A stretch of DNA of 64,000 nt from Daejeonella lutea (GTDB lineage: Bacteria; Bacteroidota; Bacteroidia; Sphingobacteriales; Sphingobacteriaceae). Shown in pieces: positions 15,892-24,623 of the stretch (position 1 is the first letter of the stretch; every line of letters starts with the position of its first letter). The notes beneath the pieces are model-generated. The model did not search any database. It was given only the letters and a program-made list of their open reading frames with translations, and had not been told where the DNA came from. The position numbers and the translations under genes were made by a program. Location: contig NZ_FUYR01000001.1 of assembly GCF_900168015.1 (NCBI RefSeq), positions 742,943-806,942 of the forward strand, in the 5' to 3' direction.

Positions 15892-16362
15892 TTAGTTGAA
15901 ATTGGATAATTGTTCTTTAGAAAGCGAAACATTAAGCCATCCGCCATCAAGGGGTGCGTTGTATTTCTTGTAGAAATTAATTGCTGGCTCATTCCAGTCG
16001 AGTACTTGCCAGGACATTCCATTGAAGCCTTTCTCTACTGCTTCTTCAATCAGCCTGTCAAAAATTATCTTACCTATACCCTGACCACGCATTTCTTCCG
16101 TTACTAATAAATCTTCGAGATATAAACGGCAGCCTTTCCAGGTAGAGTATCTAATGTAATAGAGTCCAAACCCGTGTATTATGCCTTCAGATTCAGCAAC
16201 AAAAGCCTTCCAAACCGGCCGAGGGCCAAATCCGGCATCTTCAAATTCCTCGAGGGTGACAGTCACCTCGTCAGGTGCGCGCTCGTAAACCGCAAGTTCC
16301 TGAACAAGCTCCAGTAAGCGTTTGCAATCTTCTTTTCGGGCTACACGTATCGTAATATCCAT
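15892..16362 (-). CDS. GNAT family N-acetyltransferase
   Basis: A 156-residue protein covering one GNAT domain: MDITIRVARKEDCKRLLELV at the start, YLEDLLVTEEMRGQGIGKII as the acetyl-CoA-binding motif A (R/Q-x-x-G-x-G/A), and WQVLDWNEPAINFYKKYNA as motif B. The pattern is nearest to the diamine/thialysine acetyltransferase group (SSAT-like), which acetylates small amines; the exact substrate is not visible. It lies 17 bases upstream of lysC on the same strand. Confidence 0.9.
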   Translation of the reverse strand: MDITIRVARKEDCKRLLELVQELAVYERAPDEVTVTLEEFEDAGFGPRPVWKAFVAESEGIIHGFGLYYIRYSTWKGCRLYLEDLLVTEEMRGQGIGKIIFDRLIEEAVEKGFNGMSWQVLDWNEPAINFYKKYNAPLDGGWLNVSLSKEQLSNFN

Positions 16363-16423
16363 TCTTGATTATCAGGTTTAATCGTTGTCAGTTTAAGCGC
16401 AGATAGTCTGTACTTCCCAAATG

Positions 16424-17101
16424 CTAATTCTTTTTAGTTCTGTTTCCAAACAATGTGCTACCCAGTCTTACCATTGTGCTTCCCTGCTCCACGGCGATTT
16501 TATAATCCCCGGACATGCCCATAGAAACCTGATCGAAACCCGGGTCTTTCCGGAAAAAGGTTTCCTTCAAGCCGGAATGAAAGGTCTTAAGCTCATGAAA
16601 TTCATCACGGATCATCCGTGGGTTTTCTGTCAGCGTGGCAATACCCATAACACCCCTTATCCTGATGTTCTTTAACGCCTTGAATTCGTCGGAGCGTAAT
16701 AGCTCAATGGTTTCAGCAAAATCCATTCCATACTTAGTGTCTTCATCAGCGATATAAATCTGCAGCAGGCAGTCGATAACACGGTTGTTTTTCAAGGCCT
16801 GCTTGTTTATTTCCTGAAGCAGTTTGATGCTGTCGACGGAATGGATCATCGAGATAAACGGCGCGATGTATTTTACTTTATTGGTTTGGAGATGACCGAT
16901 TAGGTGCCATTCGATATCCTTTGGCAATTTCTCGGCCTTTTCTACAAGTTCCTGCACCATATTTTCTCCAAAGATCCGCTGTCCGGCTTCATATGCCTCC
17001 GTGATGCTTTCTACAGGTTTAGTCTTAGAGACAGCAATTAACTGAACTCCGGTATTTTTAAGTTCATCCTTTATCGCTGATATGTTAGCTGCAATGCTCA
17101 T
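16424..17101 (-). CDS. YggS/PROSC family PLP homeostasis protein
   Basis: A 225-residue protein of the expected size. Lys26 in IAVSKTKP is the PLP-binding lysine. Other family marks are RIFGENMVQELVEKAEKL, EWHLIGHLQTNKVK, IHSVDS, and near the end SMGMSGDYKIAVEQGSTMVR with RLGSTLFGNR. It is a single-domain fold III protein that buffers pyridoxal phosphate in the cytoplasm, with no known catalytic reaction. The minus-strand group GNAT-lysC-methyltransferase lies downstream; this gene is divergent from the DUF4296 gene. Confidence 0.95.
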   Translation of the reverse strand: MSIAANISAIKDELKNTGVQLIAVSKTKPVESITEAYEAGQRIFGENMVQELVEKAEKLPKDIEWHLIGHLQTNKVKYIAPFISMIHSVDSIKLLQEINKQALKNNRVIDCLLQIYIADEDTKYGMDFAETIELLRSDEFKALKNIRIRGVMGIATLTENPRMIRDEFHELKTFHSGLKETFFRKDPGFDQVSMGMSGDYKIAVEQGSTMVRLGSTLFGNRTKKN

Positions 17102-17171
17102 TAAATGCGTATTTTTGTATGAAATTTGAAAGGGGTAAACCTACGGGATAAGAGGGAGAGTATCAAGGGGG

Positions 17172-17227
17172 AAGAAACAGGAACCAAGAACCAAGAACCA
17201 AGAGCAAAGATTAAAGAACAAAGACAC
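17172..17227. repeat. GAACCAAGAACCAAGA word array
   Basis: An A-rich array of GAACCAAGAACCAAGA, GAGCAAAGA and GAACAAAGA words lies directly upstream of the DUF4296 lipoprotein gene. It is the same family as 12901-12945 and 4789-4813 and occupies what would be the promoter or leader of the mutS2 operon. Confidence 0.8.
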
Positions 17228-17257
17228 CGGAGGGTACTGAAACATCCAACATCAGCG

Positions 17258-17632
17258 ATGAAACACATATTTATATTGCTTCTTTCCATCTTCATGCTAA
17301 CTGCCTGTCGTCGTCATGCGGCGCCGGAGGGAATTCTCGAAGAAAAGCAGATGGTTGAGGTCCTTACTGATCTGTCTGTGGTTGACGGGTATATGGCGAC
17401 ACTTTTGTACAGTGACACGCTGAGGATACAAGGGAAGAACTACTATGCCACGGTTTATAAAAACCATAACACCAGTAAAGCGGTTTTCGACAAGAGCATG
17501 AAGTATTACAGCCTTCAGCCCGTATTACTCGACAGTATGTACAGCAAAGTAAGTAAGCGTCTGGAAGCAAAAGAGAAGAGGTTGAATAAAATTTACGAGC
17601 TGGAACAAAGAAAGAAGACCTTAGTTAAATGA
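17258..17632 (+). CDS. DUF4296 lipoprotein
   Basis: A 124-residue protein from the ATG at 17258; the frame is open further upstream but only through the word repeat. Residues 1-17 form a lipoprotein signal ending LTAC, then a mostly helical domain with QMVEVLTDLSVVDGYMAT and YSTVYK-type wording (YYATVYKNHNTSKAVFDKSM) that matches DUF4296, a family confined to Bacteroidota. The function is unknown. Its stop overlaps the mutS2 start (ATGA), so the two are translationally coupled, an arrangement I have met before in this phylum. Confidence 0.8.
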   Translation: MKHIFILLLSIFMLTACRRHAAPEGILEEKQMVEVLTDLSVVDGYMATLLYSDTLRIQGKNYYATVYKNHNTSKAVFDKSMKYYSLQPVLLDSMYSKVSKRLEAKEKRLNKIYELEQRKKTLVK

Positions 17633-19992
17633 TCTACCCCAATACCGCGGCTGAGAAGCTTGGATTTCTTGACATAAAAGAGTTGATCAAATCGTACTGC
17701 CTGAGCACGATGGGTCAGCAGATGGTGGATAAGATTAGTGTGATGACTAATTTTGATCATATCAATAAATTCCTGCGGCAGACCAATGAATTTAAAAGTA
17801 TACTGCTGAATGACTCTCCGCTGCCTATAACCAACTTTTTCGATATCAAGACCCTGGCGGAAAAAGCACGGATCGAAGGGACTTACCTGACGGAAGATGA
17901 ATTTTTCAGGGTATCTGTGTCGCTGAGTACAGTGTTTGCCGTTATTCATTATTTTTTTGAACGGGAGGGACAGTATACAAATCTCCAAGCTCTGTTTGAG
18001 CACTTGCCGGTTGAAAAATCCATATTAGGCAAGATTGAAAGGATTATTGATCCCAAAGGGAAAATTAAAAACAATGCGTCATCTGAGCTGCAAAATATAA
18101 CATCAGATATAGCCAAAGCAGAACAAGAAGCAAGAAAGCGAATTGATCAGATATTTAAGAATGCCCAGAACAATGGCTGGACTGCAGACGGAAACCTGAC
18201 TGTTCGTGACGGCAGATTATGTATTCCAATTCTTGCAGAGAATAAACGAAAGTTAAAGGGTTTTATTCATGACGAATCCTCATCCGGGCAGACCGTTTAC
18301 CTCGAGCCTGAGGAAGTGTTCCAGTTGAATAATATTATCCGGGACTTAGAGTTTGAAAAACGTCGTGAAATCATCAAGTTACTTGTTGCCTTAACAGATG
18401 AATTGAGACCCTATGTGCCCTTGCTGCTATCGTACCATGGATTGCTCACGAAGCTTGACTTTGTACGCGCTAAAGCTCTGTTCGCGATAAGTATCGACGC
18501 GGAAATGCCTGTTTTGATTAAGGAAGCCGAATTGGATCTCATTAATGCACGGCATCCCTTGCTTTTTCTGAACTTTAAAAAAGACCAGCAGACAGTTGTA
18601 CCTTTAAATATCAAAGTTGATGAGCAGCAGCGGGTTATCGTTGTTTCTGGTCCCAATGCTGGAGGTAAGTCGGTTTGTATGAAAACGGTGGGCTTATTGC
18701 AGATCATGGTGCAGGCTGGATTGTTGATTCCTGCTGACGAACATTCCAAAATAGGCCTGTTCAAGCAAATCTGTGCTGACATTGGCGACGATCAGTCGAT
18801 TGAAAGTGACCTGAGTACTTATAGTGCGCATTTGTCGAAGATGAAGAACTTCATCGAAATGGCAAATTCGAGAACGCTTATACTTATTGACGAATTTGGT
18901 ACGGGAACTGATCCCCAGTTTGGCGGACCAATTGCGGAGGCTGTTCTGGAAGAACTCAATCAAAAGAAAGTTAGAGGGGTGGTTACAACCCACTATTCCA
19001 ATTTGAAGACCTTTGCGAACTCTACACCAGGACTGGAAAATGCGTCAATGCTATTTAACAACCAGGAAATGCAGCCTTTATATATCTTGTCGCTGGGCAA
19101 GCCTGGAAGCTCATATGCATTTGAAATAGCCCAGAAGATCGGCCTGAGCCAAAAGGTGCTCCAATCCGCGAAAAATAAAATTGGTGATTACCAGAAAAAA
19201 GTTGACACACTGCTGGTTGATCTGGAACGGGATAAAAAAGAGCTGATTGATACGCGGGTATCCCTGGAAAAAGGGGAGCGCAGGTTGAAAGTCATGCTGG
19301 CAGAGAATGAGCAGTTGAAAACCTATCTCGAGGAGAATAAACGGTCGATAATTAAGGATGCCAAGGTTGAAGCTCAGAATATTATCAAGAATGCCAATAA
19401 GCTGATTGAGAATACTATTTCAGAGATCAAAGAGAATAAGGCGGAGAAAGAGCAAACACAGAAGTTGCGTCAGAACCTGGAGCAGGAACTGAAGAAACAT
19501 ACTGTCCCTGAAAAGAAAGCCCCTAAACCGCAGACTGTTGCTGAATTGCAAAAAGGTGACTGGGTAAAACTAATGGATTCGGAAACGATCGGACAGGTTA
19601 TAGAGATAGCCCGAGACAATGTCATCCTGGCTATGGGTGATCTAAGATCGGTAGTAAAGCTTAAGCGGGTAGAAAAGATTTCCAATAAGGCTGTACCAAA
19701 AGAAATCCGTAAATCGTATGCTCACGATCTCACCCAGGATTTTTCAACTTTCAGTACCGAGCTCGACCTTCGTGGCCGCAGGGGCGACGAAGCCTTATAC
19801 GAAATAGAGAAATACCTGGACAGAGCGGTGATGATGGGACTGAACAGCTTGAAAATAATACATGGAAAGGGTGATGGAATCTTACGTAAGCTTATCAGGG
19901 GGTATTTGAGTAAATATCCGCAGGTAGACCGTATGGAAGACGAACATGCTGATCGGGGCGGGGATGGCATCACATACGTGTACCTGAAATAG
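17629..19992 (+). CDS. mutS2: MutS2 family ATPase/endonuclease
   Basis: 787 residues, normal for MutS2. Order: N-terminal clamp/lever region, Walker A GPNAGGKS at 341-348, the Q-loop and signature region (STYSAHLSKMKNF), Walker B TLILIDEFGTGTDP with VVTTHYSNLK, a long coiled coil from about 510 to 640, a KOW-like segment, and a C-terminal Smr domain from about 712 with LDLRGRRG and HGKGDGILR. MutS2 resolves recombination intermediates and, in Bacillus and relatives, rescues collided ribosomes; it does not do mismatch repair. The LDLR motif implies nuclease competence. Confidence 0.95.
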   Translation: MIYPNTAAEKLGFLDIKELIKSYCLSTMGQQMVDKISVMTNFDHINKFLRQTNEFKSILLNDSPLPITNFFDIKTLAEKARIEGTYLTEDEFFRVSVSLSTVFAVIHYFFEREGQYTNLQALFEHLPVEKSILGKIERIIDPKGKIKNNASSELQNITSDIAKAEQEARKRIDQIFKNAQNNGWTADGNLTVRDGRLCIPILAENKRKLKGFIHDESSSGQTVYLEPEEVFQLNNIIRDLEFEKRREIIKLLVALTDELRPYVPLLLSYHGLLTKLDFVRAKALFAISIDAEMPVLIKEAELDLINARHPLLFLNFKKDQQTVVPLNIKVDEQQRVIVVSGPNAGGKSVCMKTVGLLQIMVQAGLLIPADEHSKIGLFKQICADIGDDQSIESDLSTYSAHLSKMKNFIEMANSRTLILIDEFGTGTDPQFGGPIAEAVLEELNQKKVRGVVTTHYSNLKTFANSTPGLENASMLFNNQEMQPLYILSLGKPGSSYAFEIAQKIGLSQKVLQSAKNKIGDYQKKVDTLLVDLERDKKELIDTRVSLEKGERRLKVMLAENEQLKTYLEENKRSIIKDAKVEAQNIIKNANKLIENTISEIKENKAEKEQTQKLRQNLEQELKKHTVPEKKAPKPQTVAELQKGDWVKLMDSETIGQVIEIARDNVILAMGDLRSVVKLKRVEKISNKAVPKEIRKSYAHDLTQDFSTFSTELDLRGRRGDEALYEIEKYLDRAVMMGLNSLKIIHGKGDGILRKLIRGYLSKYPQVDRMEDEHADRGGDGITYVYLK

Positions 19993-20037
19993 CAGAACAA
20001 TTTCCATTACGGGATGTTTAATTTCAAACTTCCTGTT

Positions 20038-21138
20038 ATGAAAAAGCTACTCTTACTAACCCTTTTTGCCGGGCTGCTAATCTATGGCGGCTGCAAGAAA
20101 TCCTCGAATGATCCGGAGCCTGTTCTGACTGACGCAACAATTGATATACAGGTATTGTCGCAAAATCTCACTTTGCCATGGGAAATCACCTGGGGGCCAG
20201 ACAATATGATCTGGATGACGGAGCGAGGCGGGCGAATTAGCCGGGTAAATCCAGGCACAGGTGCTGTTACAAATGTTATCACTATTCCTGATGTAAAGGC
20301 GACAGGAGAAGGTGGTCTTTTGGGAATGGCCATACATCCTTCCTTTACGGCAAATCCGCACGTTTTTGTTGTTTATAATTATGACAAGGCCGGCACATAT
20401 ACGGAAAAAGTGGTTCGGTATACCTACAATGGTTCCACGCTAACGAGCCCTACCATCATTCTGGACAACATTCCGGCTTCCAATATCCACAATGGAAGCC
20501 GCTTACTGATAAGTTCAGACCTTAAACTTTATATCACCACCGGCGATGCATCCAATCAGCCCTCGGCCCAGAATCTGACTTCTACCAGCGGCAAGATCTT
20601 GCGAATTAATCTCGATGGTACTATCCCGTCTGATAATCCTATTGCAGGCAATCCGGTCTGGAGCTTTGGCCACAGAAACCCGCAGGGACTAGTTTTCGCT
20701 AACGACAAACTTTACAGCTCGGAACATGGTCCAGACAAGGACGATGAAGTAAATATTATCCTGAAGAACAGGAATTTTGGCTGGCCAACAGTGAATGGAT
20801 TATGTGATGAGAATGGTGAACAAAGCTTTTGTACCGCAAACAATGTCGCCCAGCCTATTATCCGCTGGACACCAACTCTGGCAGTTTCCGGAATGGATTT
20901 TTATAACAACAACGCTATCCCTCAATGGAAAAACTCCCTGATCCTGGCTACTCTTAAAGACGAAACCCTGTATCAGCTTAGGCTTAACGCTGCAGGCGAT
21001 AAAGTAGATGAGTCTAAAAAACTAATTAGCGGTACTTACGGGCGTCTAAGAGATGTTTGCGTCTCACCGGAGGGGAAAGTATTTGTGGCAACGAGTAATG
21101 GCTCGAATGACAAGATCATTGTGCTTATGAAGAAGTAA
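20038..21138 (+). CDS. PQQ-dependent sugar dehydrogenase family lipoprotein
   Basis: About 366 residues from the ATG at 20038 (an ATG at 20014 adds eight residues). The signal ends LIYGGC, so it is lipid-anchored outside the inner membrane. The soluble glucose/aldose dehydrogenase beta-propeller is marked by LPWEITWGPDNMIWMTERGG, GEGGLLGMAIHPSF, SGKILRINLDG, WSFGHRNPQGL, YSSEHGPDKDDEVN and FGWPTVNG. Members oxidise sugars with PQQ; whether this one binds PQQ cannot be told. It lies 45 bases after mutS2 and 42 bases before scoA. Confidence 0.88.
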   Translation: MKKLLLLTLFAGLLIYGGCKKSSNDPEPVLTDATIDIQVLSQNLTLPWEITWGPDNMIWMTERGGRISRVNPGTGAVTNVITIPDVKATGEGGLLGMAIHPSFTANPHVFVVYNYDKAGTYTEKVVRYTYNGSTLTSPTIILDNIPASNIHNGSRLLISSDLKLYITTGDASNQPSAQNLTSTSGKILRINLDGTIPSDNPIAGNPVWSFGHRNPQGLVFANDKLYSSEHGPDKDDEVNIILKNRNFGWPTVNGLCDENGEQSFCTANNVAQPIIRWTPTLAVSGMDFYNNNAIPQWKNSLILATLKDETLYQLRLNAAGDKVDESKKLISGTYGRLRDVCVSPEGKVFVATSNGSNDKIIVLMKK

Positions 21139-21180
21139 AGTCCGATAGCTTTTGTATTTTCGTCAACTAACCAATTAAGT

Positions 21181-21891
21181 ATGATCAATAAAGTAGTTAC
21201 TGATGCTGATGAAGCAATCCGGGACATAAGCAATGGCATGACTTTGATGCTGGGTGGTTTTGGGCTCTGCGGTATTCCTGAGAACTGTATTAATGCCCTT
21301 GTAAAGAAGGGAACAAGTGATCTTACCTGCATATCTAATAACGCAGGAGTTGATGATTTTGGAATTGGGCTGATGCTGCAGCAAAAACAGGTGCGCAAGA
21401 TGATCTCTTCCTATGTAGGTGAAAATGCAGAATTTGAACGGCAGTTACTCTCGGGGGAACTGGAAGTTGAGCTTATTCCGCAGGGTACCCTGGCTACGCG
21501 CTGCATGGCTGCAGGCTACGGGATGCCGGCAATATTTACACCCGCAGGAGTAGGCACCGAAGTAGCCAAAGGAAAGGAAGTACGCAATTTTAATGGCAAG
21601 GATTATCTTATGGAAGCAGCTTTTGAAGCTGATTTTGCAATCGTGAAGGCTTGGAAGGGTGATACTGCAGGTAACCTTGTTTACCGTTCTACCGCAAGAA
21701 ACTTTAATCCGGTTATGGCCATGGCAGGCAAAATTACTATCGCAGAAGTTGAAGAGCTGGTGGAAGTAGGAGAACTCGATCCGGATCACGTTCACACCCC
21801 GGGTATTTTTGTACACCGGATCTTCCAGGGGAGGGACTATGAGAAAAGGATAGAGCAGAGGACGAATAGAAAGGCAGAACGAGAAATTTGA
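21181..21891 (+). CDS. scoA: 3-oxoacid CoA-transferase subunit A
   Basis: 236 residues with the alpha-subunit pattern: INKVVTDADEAIRDISNGMT, LMLGGFGLCGIPENCINAL (CoA-binding glycines), ISNNAGVDDFGIGLML, VELIPQGTLATRCMAAGYGM and FTPAGVGTEVAKGKEVR. With ScoB it moves CoA from succinyl-CoA to acetoacetate. The C-terminus (RKAEREI) runs into the left inverted repeat of the inserted element, so the last residues are probably element-derived. The operon partner scoB begins 418 bases downstream instead of the usual few. Confidence 0.95.
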   Translation: MINKVVTDADEAIRDISNGMTLMLGGFGLCGIPENCINALVKKGTSDLTCISNNAGVDDFGIGLMLQQKQVRKMISSYVGENAEFERQLLSGELEVELIPQGTLATRCMAAGYGMPAIFTPAGVGTEVAKGKEVRNFNGKDYLMEAAFEADFAIVKAWKGDTAGNLVYRSTARNFNPVMAMAGKITIAEVEELVEVGELDPDHVHTPGIFVHRIFQGRDYEKRIEQRTNRKAEREI

Positions 21892-21912
21892 AGATTTGTT
21901 AATTTGATGATG
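21884..21912. repeat. Left inverted repeat of four-helix-bundle element
   Basis: The 29-base arm containing ATTTGTTAATTTGA matches the reverse complement of 22271-22299 at 24 of 29 positions. It overlaps the scoA stop codon and ends three bases before the small gene starts. Confidence 0.85.
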
Positions 21913-21914
21913 CT

Positions 21915-22268
21915 ATGCGAAACGACAAAGAAAATCTGATTGTGACTTTGACATTCGATTTCGCTCTGCAGATAATCAGATGTTCAAGGGAATTGCAAAA
22001 AAAACGTGATTACTCATTGGCTGATCAGTTACTTCGGGCAGGGATTTCGATCGGAGCCAATGTCAAAGAAGCTCAAAATGCAGAAAGTAAGGCAGATTTT
22101 ATTCATAAAATGAAAATAGCGGCGAAGGAAGCTGATGAAGTGGAATACTACCTTGAACTTATCTCGCAATCTGAATATCTTTCGGTATCTGATGTACCCA
22201 CGCAACAAATACAATCTATCGTCAAGGTATTATCAAAAATAATTGCTTCGGCAAAATCGACGACTTAG
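21915..22268 (+). CDS. Four-helix bundle protein (23S rRNA IVS/S23 family)
   Basis: A 117-residue all-helical protein. The marks of the IVS-encoded four-helix-bundle family are TFDFALQIIRCSRELQKKRDY, LADQLLRAGISIGANVKEAQNAES and DFIHKMKIAAKEADEVEYYLELI. Such proteins are encoded in 23S rRNA intervening sequences and as free genes in many bacteria; a related fold is Avd of diversity-generating retroelements. The function is unknown. Here the gene sits in the scoA-scoB operon in the same direction, bounded by inverted repeats, and nearly fills the element. No reverse transcriptase or rRNA is near. Confidence 0.92.
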   Translation: MRNDKENLIVTLTFDFALQIIRCSRELQKKRDYSLADQLLRAGISIGANVKEAQNAESKADFIHKMKIAAKEADEVEYYLELISQSEYLSVSDVPTQQIQSIVKVLSKIIASAKSTT

Positions 22269-22270
22269 TA

Positions 22271-22303
22271 CATTTTCAAATTAACAAATTTTCAAATCAT
22301 CAT
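22271..22303. repeat. Right inverted repeat of four-helix-bundle element
   Basis: CATTTTCAAATTAACAAATT and the following TTCAAATCATCAT form the reverse complement of the left arm at 21884-21912 (24 of 29). It begins two bases past the stop of the small gene and ends six bases before the scoB start. Confidence 0.85.
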
Positions 22304-22309
22304 ATTGAA

Positions 22310-22966
22310 ATGTTAGATAAAGACGGAATTGCAAAGCGCATTGCGCGGGAAATAAAGGACGGATATTACGTAAACCTGGGAATTGGTATACCGACGCTGG
22401 TAGCGAACTATATTCCTGAAGGTATAAATATTGTACTCCAGTCGGAGAACGGCCTGCTGGGCATGGGACCATTTCCTTTTGAGGGAGAAGAGGATCCGGA
22501 CCTGATCAATGCCGGCAAGCAGACCATAACTACTTTGCCAGGTTCTGCGATATTTGATTCAGCCTTAAGTTTCGGGATGATACGTTCGCAGAAAGTGGAC
22601 CTGACCATACTTGGTGCGATGGAAGTTTCTGAGAAAGGTGATATTGCTAACTGGAAGATCCCAGGTAAAATGGTAAAAGGTATGGGTGGTGCCATGGATT
22701 TGGTGGCTTCTGCTAAAAACATTATTGTTGCCATGCAGCATGTAAATAGGGCGGGTGAAAGTAAGCTGCTTCCGGAATGTAGCCTGCCGCTTACAGGAGT
22801 CAGGTGTGTGAAAAAGATAGTCACCGAACTTGCAGTATTAGAAATTGTACCACAAGGGGGTTTTAAGCTGCTTGAAAGAGCTCCGGGGGTAACTGTTGAG
22901 GACATTCAGAAAGCAACTGCGGGTGAGTTAATTATTGAAGGAGAGATTCCTGAAATGATGTTGTAG
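22310..22966 (+). CDS. scoB: 3-oxoacid CoA-transferase subunit B
   Basis: 218 residues. The catalytic glutamate is Glu46 in QSENGLLGMGPFPF, which forms the glutamyl-CoA thioester. Other family marks are GYYVNLGIGIPTLVANY, TTLPGSAIFDSALSFGMIR, DLTILGAMEVSEKGDIANW and KMVKGMGGAMDLV. It is the partner of ScoA for ketone-body or acetoacetate activation. Translation must now start after the inserted element, as the six bases before the ATG (ATTGAA) carry no ribosome-binding site. Confidence 0.95.
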   Translation: MLDKDGIAKRIAREIKDGYYVNLGIGIPTLVANYIPEGINIVLQSENGLLGMGPFPFEGEEDPDLINAGKQTITTLPGSAIFDSALSFGMIRSQKVDLTILGAMEVSEKGDIANWKIPGKMVKGMGGAMDLVASAKNIIVAMQHVNRAGESKLLPECSLPLTGVRCVKKIVTELAVLEIVPQGGFKLLERAPGVTVEDIQKATAGELIIEGEIPEMML

Positions 22967-23074
22967 GTGTGTTAAATTTGCCTGGAATCAAACTAAAATT
23001 GCTTCGCTGCGCTTGCAATCACACAACGATACTACTTAAGGAAAGATGGGTTGTTAATGAGAAGAAGTAAGAAG

Positions 23075-23722
23075 TTAAGTGTCTGAACTTAACACGGTAG
23101 CTCTGAGCCTTTCCGAAATTTCATCAGTGATCATAATAATATCTTCGGCCACGTGCGTGTTGTTGGTTATCACTTCATCACATTCGTCTTTATATGGCAG
23201 CAAATAGGCTTTATAAGCAGGGACGACGTGATTATTCCACTTGTAAAGCACATCGCCTTCCGGATAGCCACGTTCCAGCAGATCCCGCTTTAAGCGGCGC
23301 TGCAATGCGATGTCTTCGTCGGTGTCGATGAATATTTTAAGGTCCAACAGTTCTGAAATCTCCTTAAAATGCAGGATAAATAACCCTTCGACAATTACAA
23401 TTGGAGCTGGTTTAATTTCCAGGAGCCTGGGTTCAGCATTTGGGTTATTGAAAGTGTATTCTTTCTGATATACCGTTTCCCCGTTAATGAGCTTTGAAAT
23501 GTCGCTCATGAAAAGATCATTATCAATGGTGCAGGGTTCGTCGAAGTTGTAAAGCTTATTTTCCTCTGCCGTCATGTTATGGGCGACGCGGAAATAATAA
23601 TCATCCTGTGATACCAGGCAGACCTCATTATCTTTAAAATGATTCAGAAAACACTTTAAGAAAAACGTCTTACCGGAACCGCTACCGCCGGCAATACCAA
23701 TGACAAATGGCTTATTACTCAT
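23075..23722 (-). CDS. udk: Uridine kinase
   Basis: 215 residues from the ATG at 23722 (a GTG at 23731 is less likely). The P-loop is GIAGGSGSGKT near the start, followed by VCLVSQDDYYF and LYNFDEPCTIDNDLFMSDI (nucleoside site), YTFNNPNAEPRLL and IVIVEGLFILHF, IFIDTDEDIALQRRLKRDL. It phosphorylates uridine and cytidine for pyrimidine salvage. Its start overlaps the stop of the LysM gene by eight bases, so the two share a transcript with DUF4905. Confidence 0.92.
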   Translation of the reverse strand: MSNKPFVIGIAGGSGSGKTFFLKCFLNHFKDNEVCLVSQDDYYFRVAHNMTAEENKLYNFDEPCTIDNDLFMSDISKLINGETVYQKEYTFNNPNAEPRLLEIKPAPIVIVEGLFILHFKEISELLDLKIFIDTDEDIALQRRLKRDLLERGYPEGDVLYKWNNHVVPAYKAYLLPYKDECDEVITNNTHVAEDIIMITDEISERLRATVLSSDT

Positions 23723-24596
23723 TAGGGACACCGTATACTATCGTTGCTTGAAATCGTTTATCTATTGCGCCGATAAGATCAGCAGCAGCTTTCGTTATAA
23801 CAATGATAGCATCTTTTGTTGACTCATTTTGAGAGAATTTACCAACAACTTTAGTGAAAGTGCTTTTGCCGGTCATTGGGTTTGTGATCTTAATAATTGT
23901 GCCAATAGGGGCAGTTTGATGCAGCGCAAGCATTTTAGTTCCGTCCAGGTTTTCATCTGAGATCCAAATGGCGACCCCGCGCTCATCTACCTCACGCAGG
24001 CCATACCGGGCGGGTGGCAACTTGAGTCGGTCACCAGCATTCATACTGCTGTCGATTTGAGTCGAAGAGTTTCTTGGTTCCGCTTTAGGAATATCGAGGG
24101 GAGGTGCCTGTGGAGGTACGACTGCGCTGGTATTTCCGTAGGGCACCTTAATGATCTGGCCGATAGCAAGGTTATTGCTGGTTAGATTATTCAGTGCCTT
24201 GATATCTTCAACTGTTGTATTGAATTTTCGGGCTATCGCAACCAGATACTCCCTCGGCCCAACTTTATAATCGATTACAGCTAATTTGGAAGGTGCGGTA
24301 GCTTCTGGTTTTTCATAAGTTGCCTGAGCTTGAGGAGCTGAATATGACCGGTCTGTTGGAACTCTGAGAATAGTTCCTATCTGGAGTGTTCTGTTACTGT
24401 TGAATTGTATAATGGATTGTGGTGTAACGTTGTATTTTCGGCCAATAGAATAATAGGTTTCTTTTGCCTCAACCTTATGTACTATAGTTTTTTTGCCATT
24501 TAAGTTCTCGACACTTATCGAATCTAGAGTTATAGATGCATTCACTTTACCCACTAAGAAGATAAAGCAAAGTGATAATACCAGTCGTATCAGCAT
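23715..24596 (-). CDS. LysM protein with C-terminal double-psi beta-barrel-like domain
   Basis: 293 residues from the ATG at 24596; a TTG at 24623 is an alternative. A signal peptide (MLIRLVLSLCFIFLVG) is followed by two LysM repeats, HKVEAKETYYSIGRKYNVTP and YKVGPREYLVAIARKFNTTV, each ending in IGTILRVP or IGQIIKVP. A linker leads to a domain with ISDENLDGTKMLALHQTAPI, GTIIKITNPMTGKS and VYGVP that looks like an RlpA-type barrel. It is probably a peptidoglycan-binding periplasmic protein; no catalytic residue for hydrolysis is clear. It lies between udk and DUF4905. Confidence 0.82.
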   Translation of the reverse strand: MLIRLVLSLCFIFLVGKVNASITLDSISVENLNGKKTIVHKVEAKETYYSIGRKYNVTPQSIIQFNSNRTLQIGTILRVPTDRSYSAPQAQATYEKPEATAPSKLAVIDYKVGPREYLVAIARKFNTTVEDIKALNNLTSNNLAIGQIIKVPYGNTSAVVPPQAPPLDIPKAEPRNSSTQIDSSMNAGDRLKLPPARYGLREVDERGVAIWISDENLDGTKMLALHQTAPIGTIIKITNPMTGKSTFTKVVGKFSQNESTKDAIIVITKAAADLIGAIDKRFQATIVYGVPNE

Positions 24597-24623
24597 TGAA
24601 TTAAATTTGTTAAAAGTTTGCAA

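Noticed and set aside
17126-17257. N-terminal extension of the DUF4296 protein
   Set aside because: It is encoded by the GAACCAAG word repeat; the signal peptide starts at 17258.
21915-22268. Possible diversity-generating retroelement (Avd-like gene)
   Set aside because: The helical family is related, but there is no reverse transcriptase, template repeat or variable target gene in the window.
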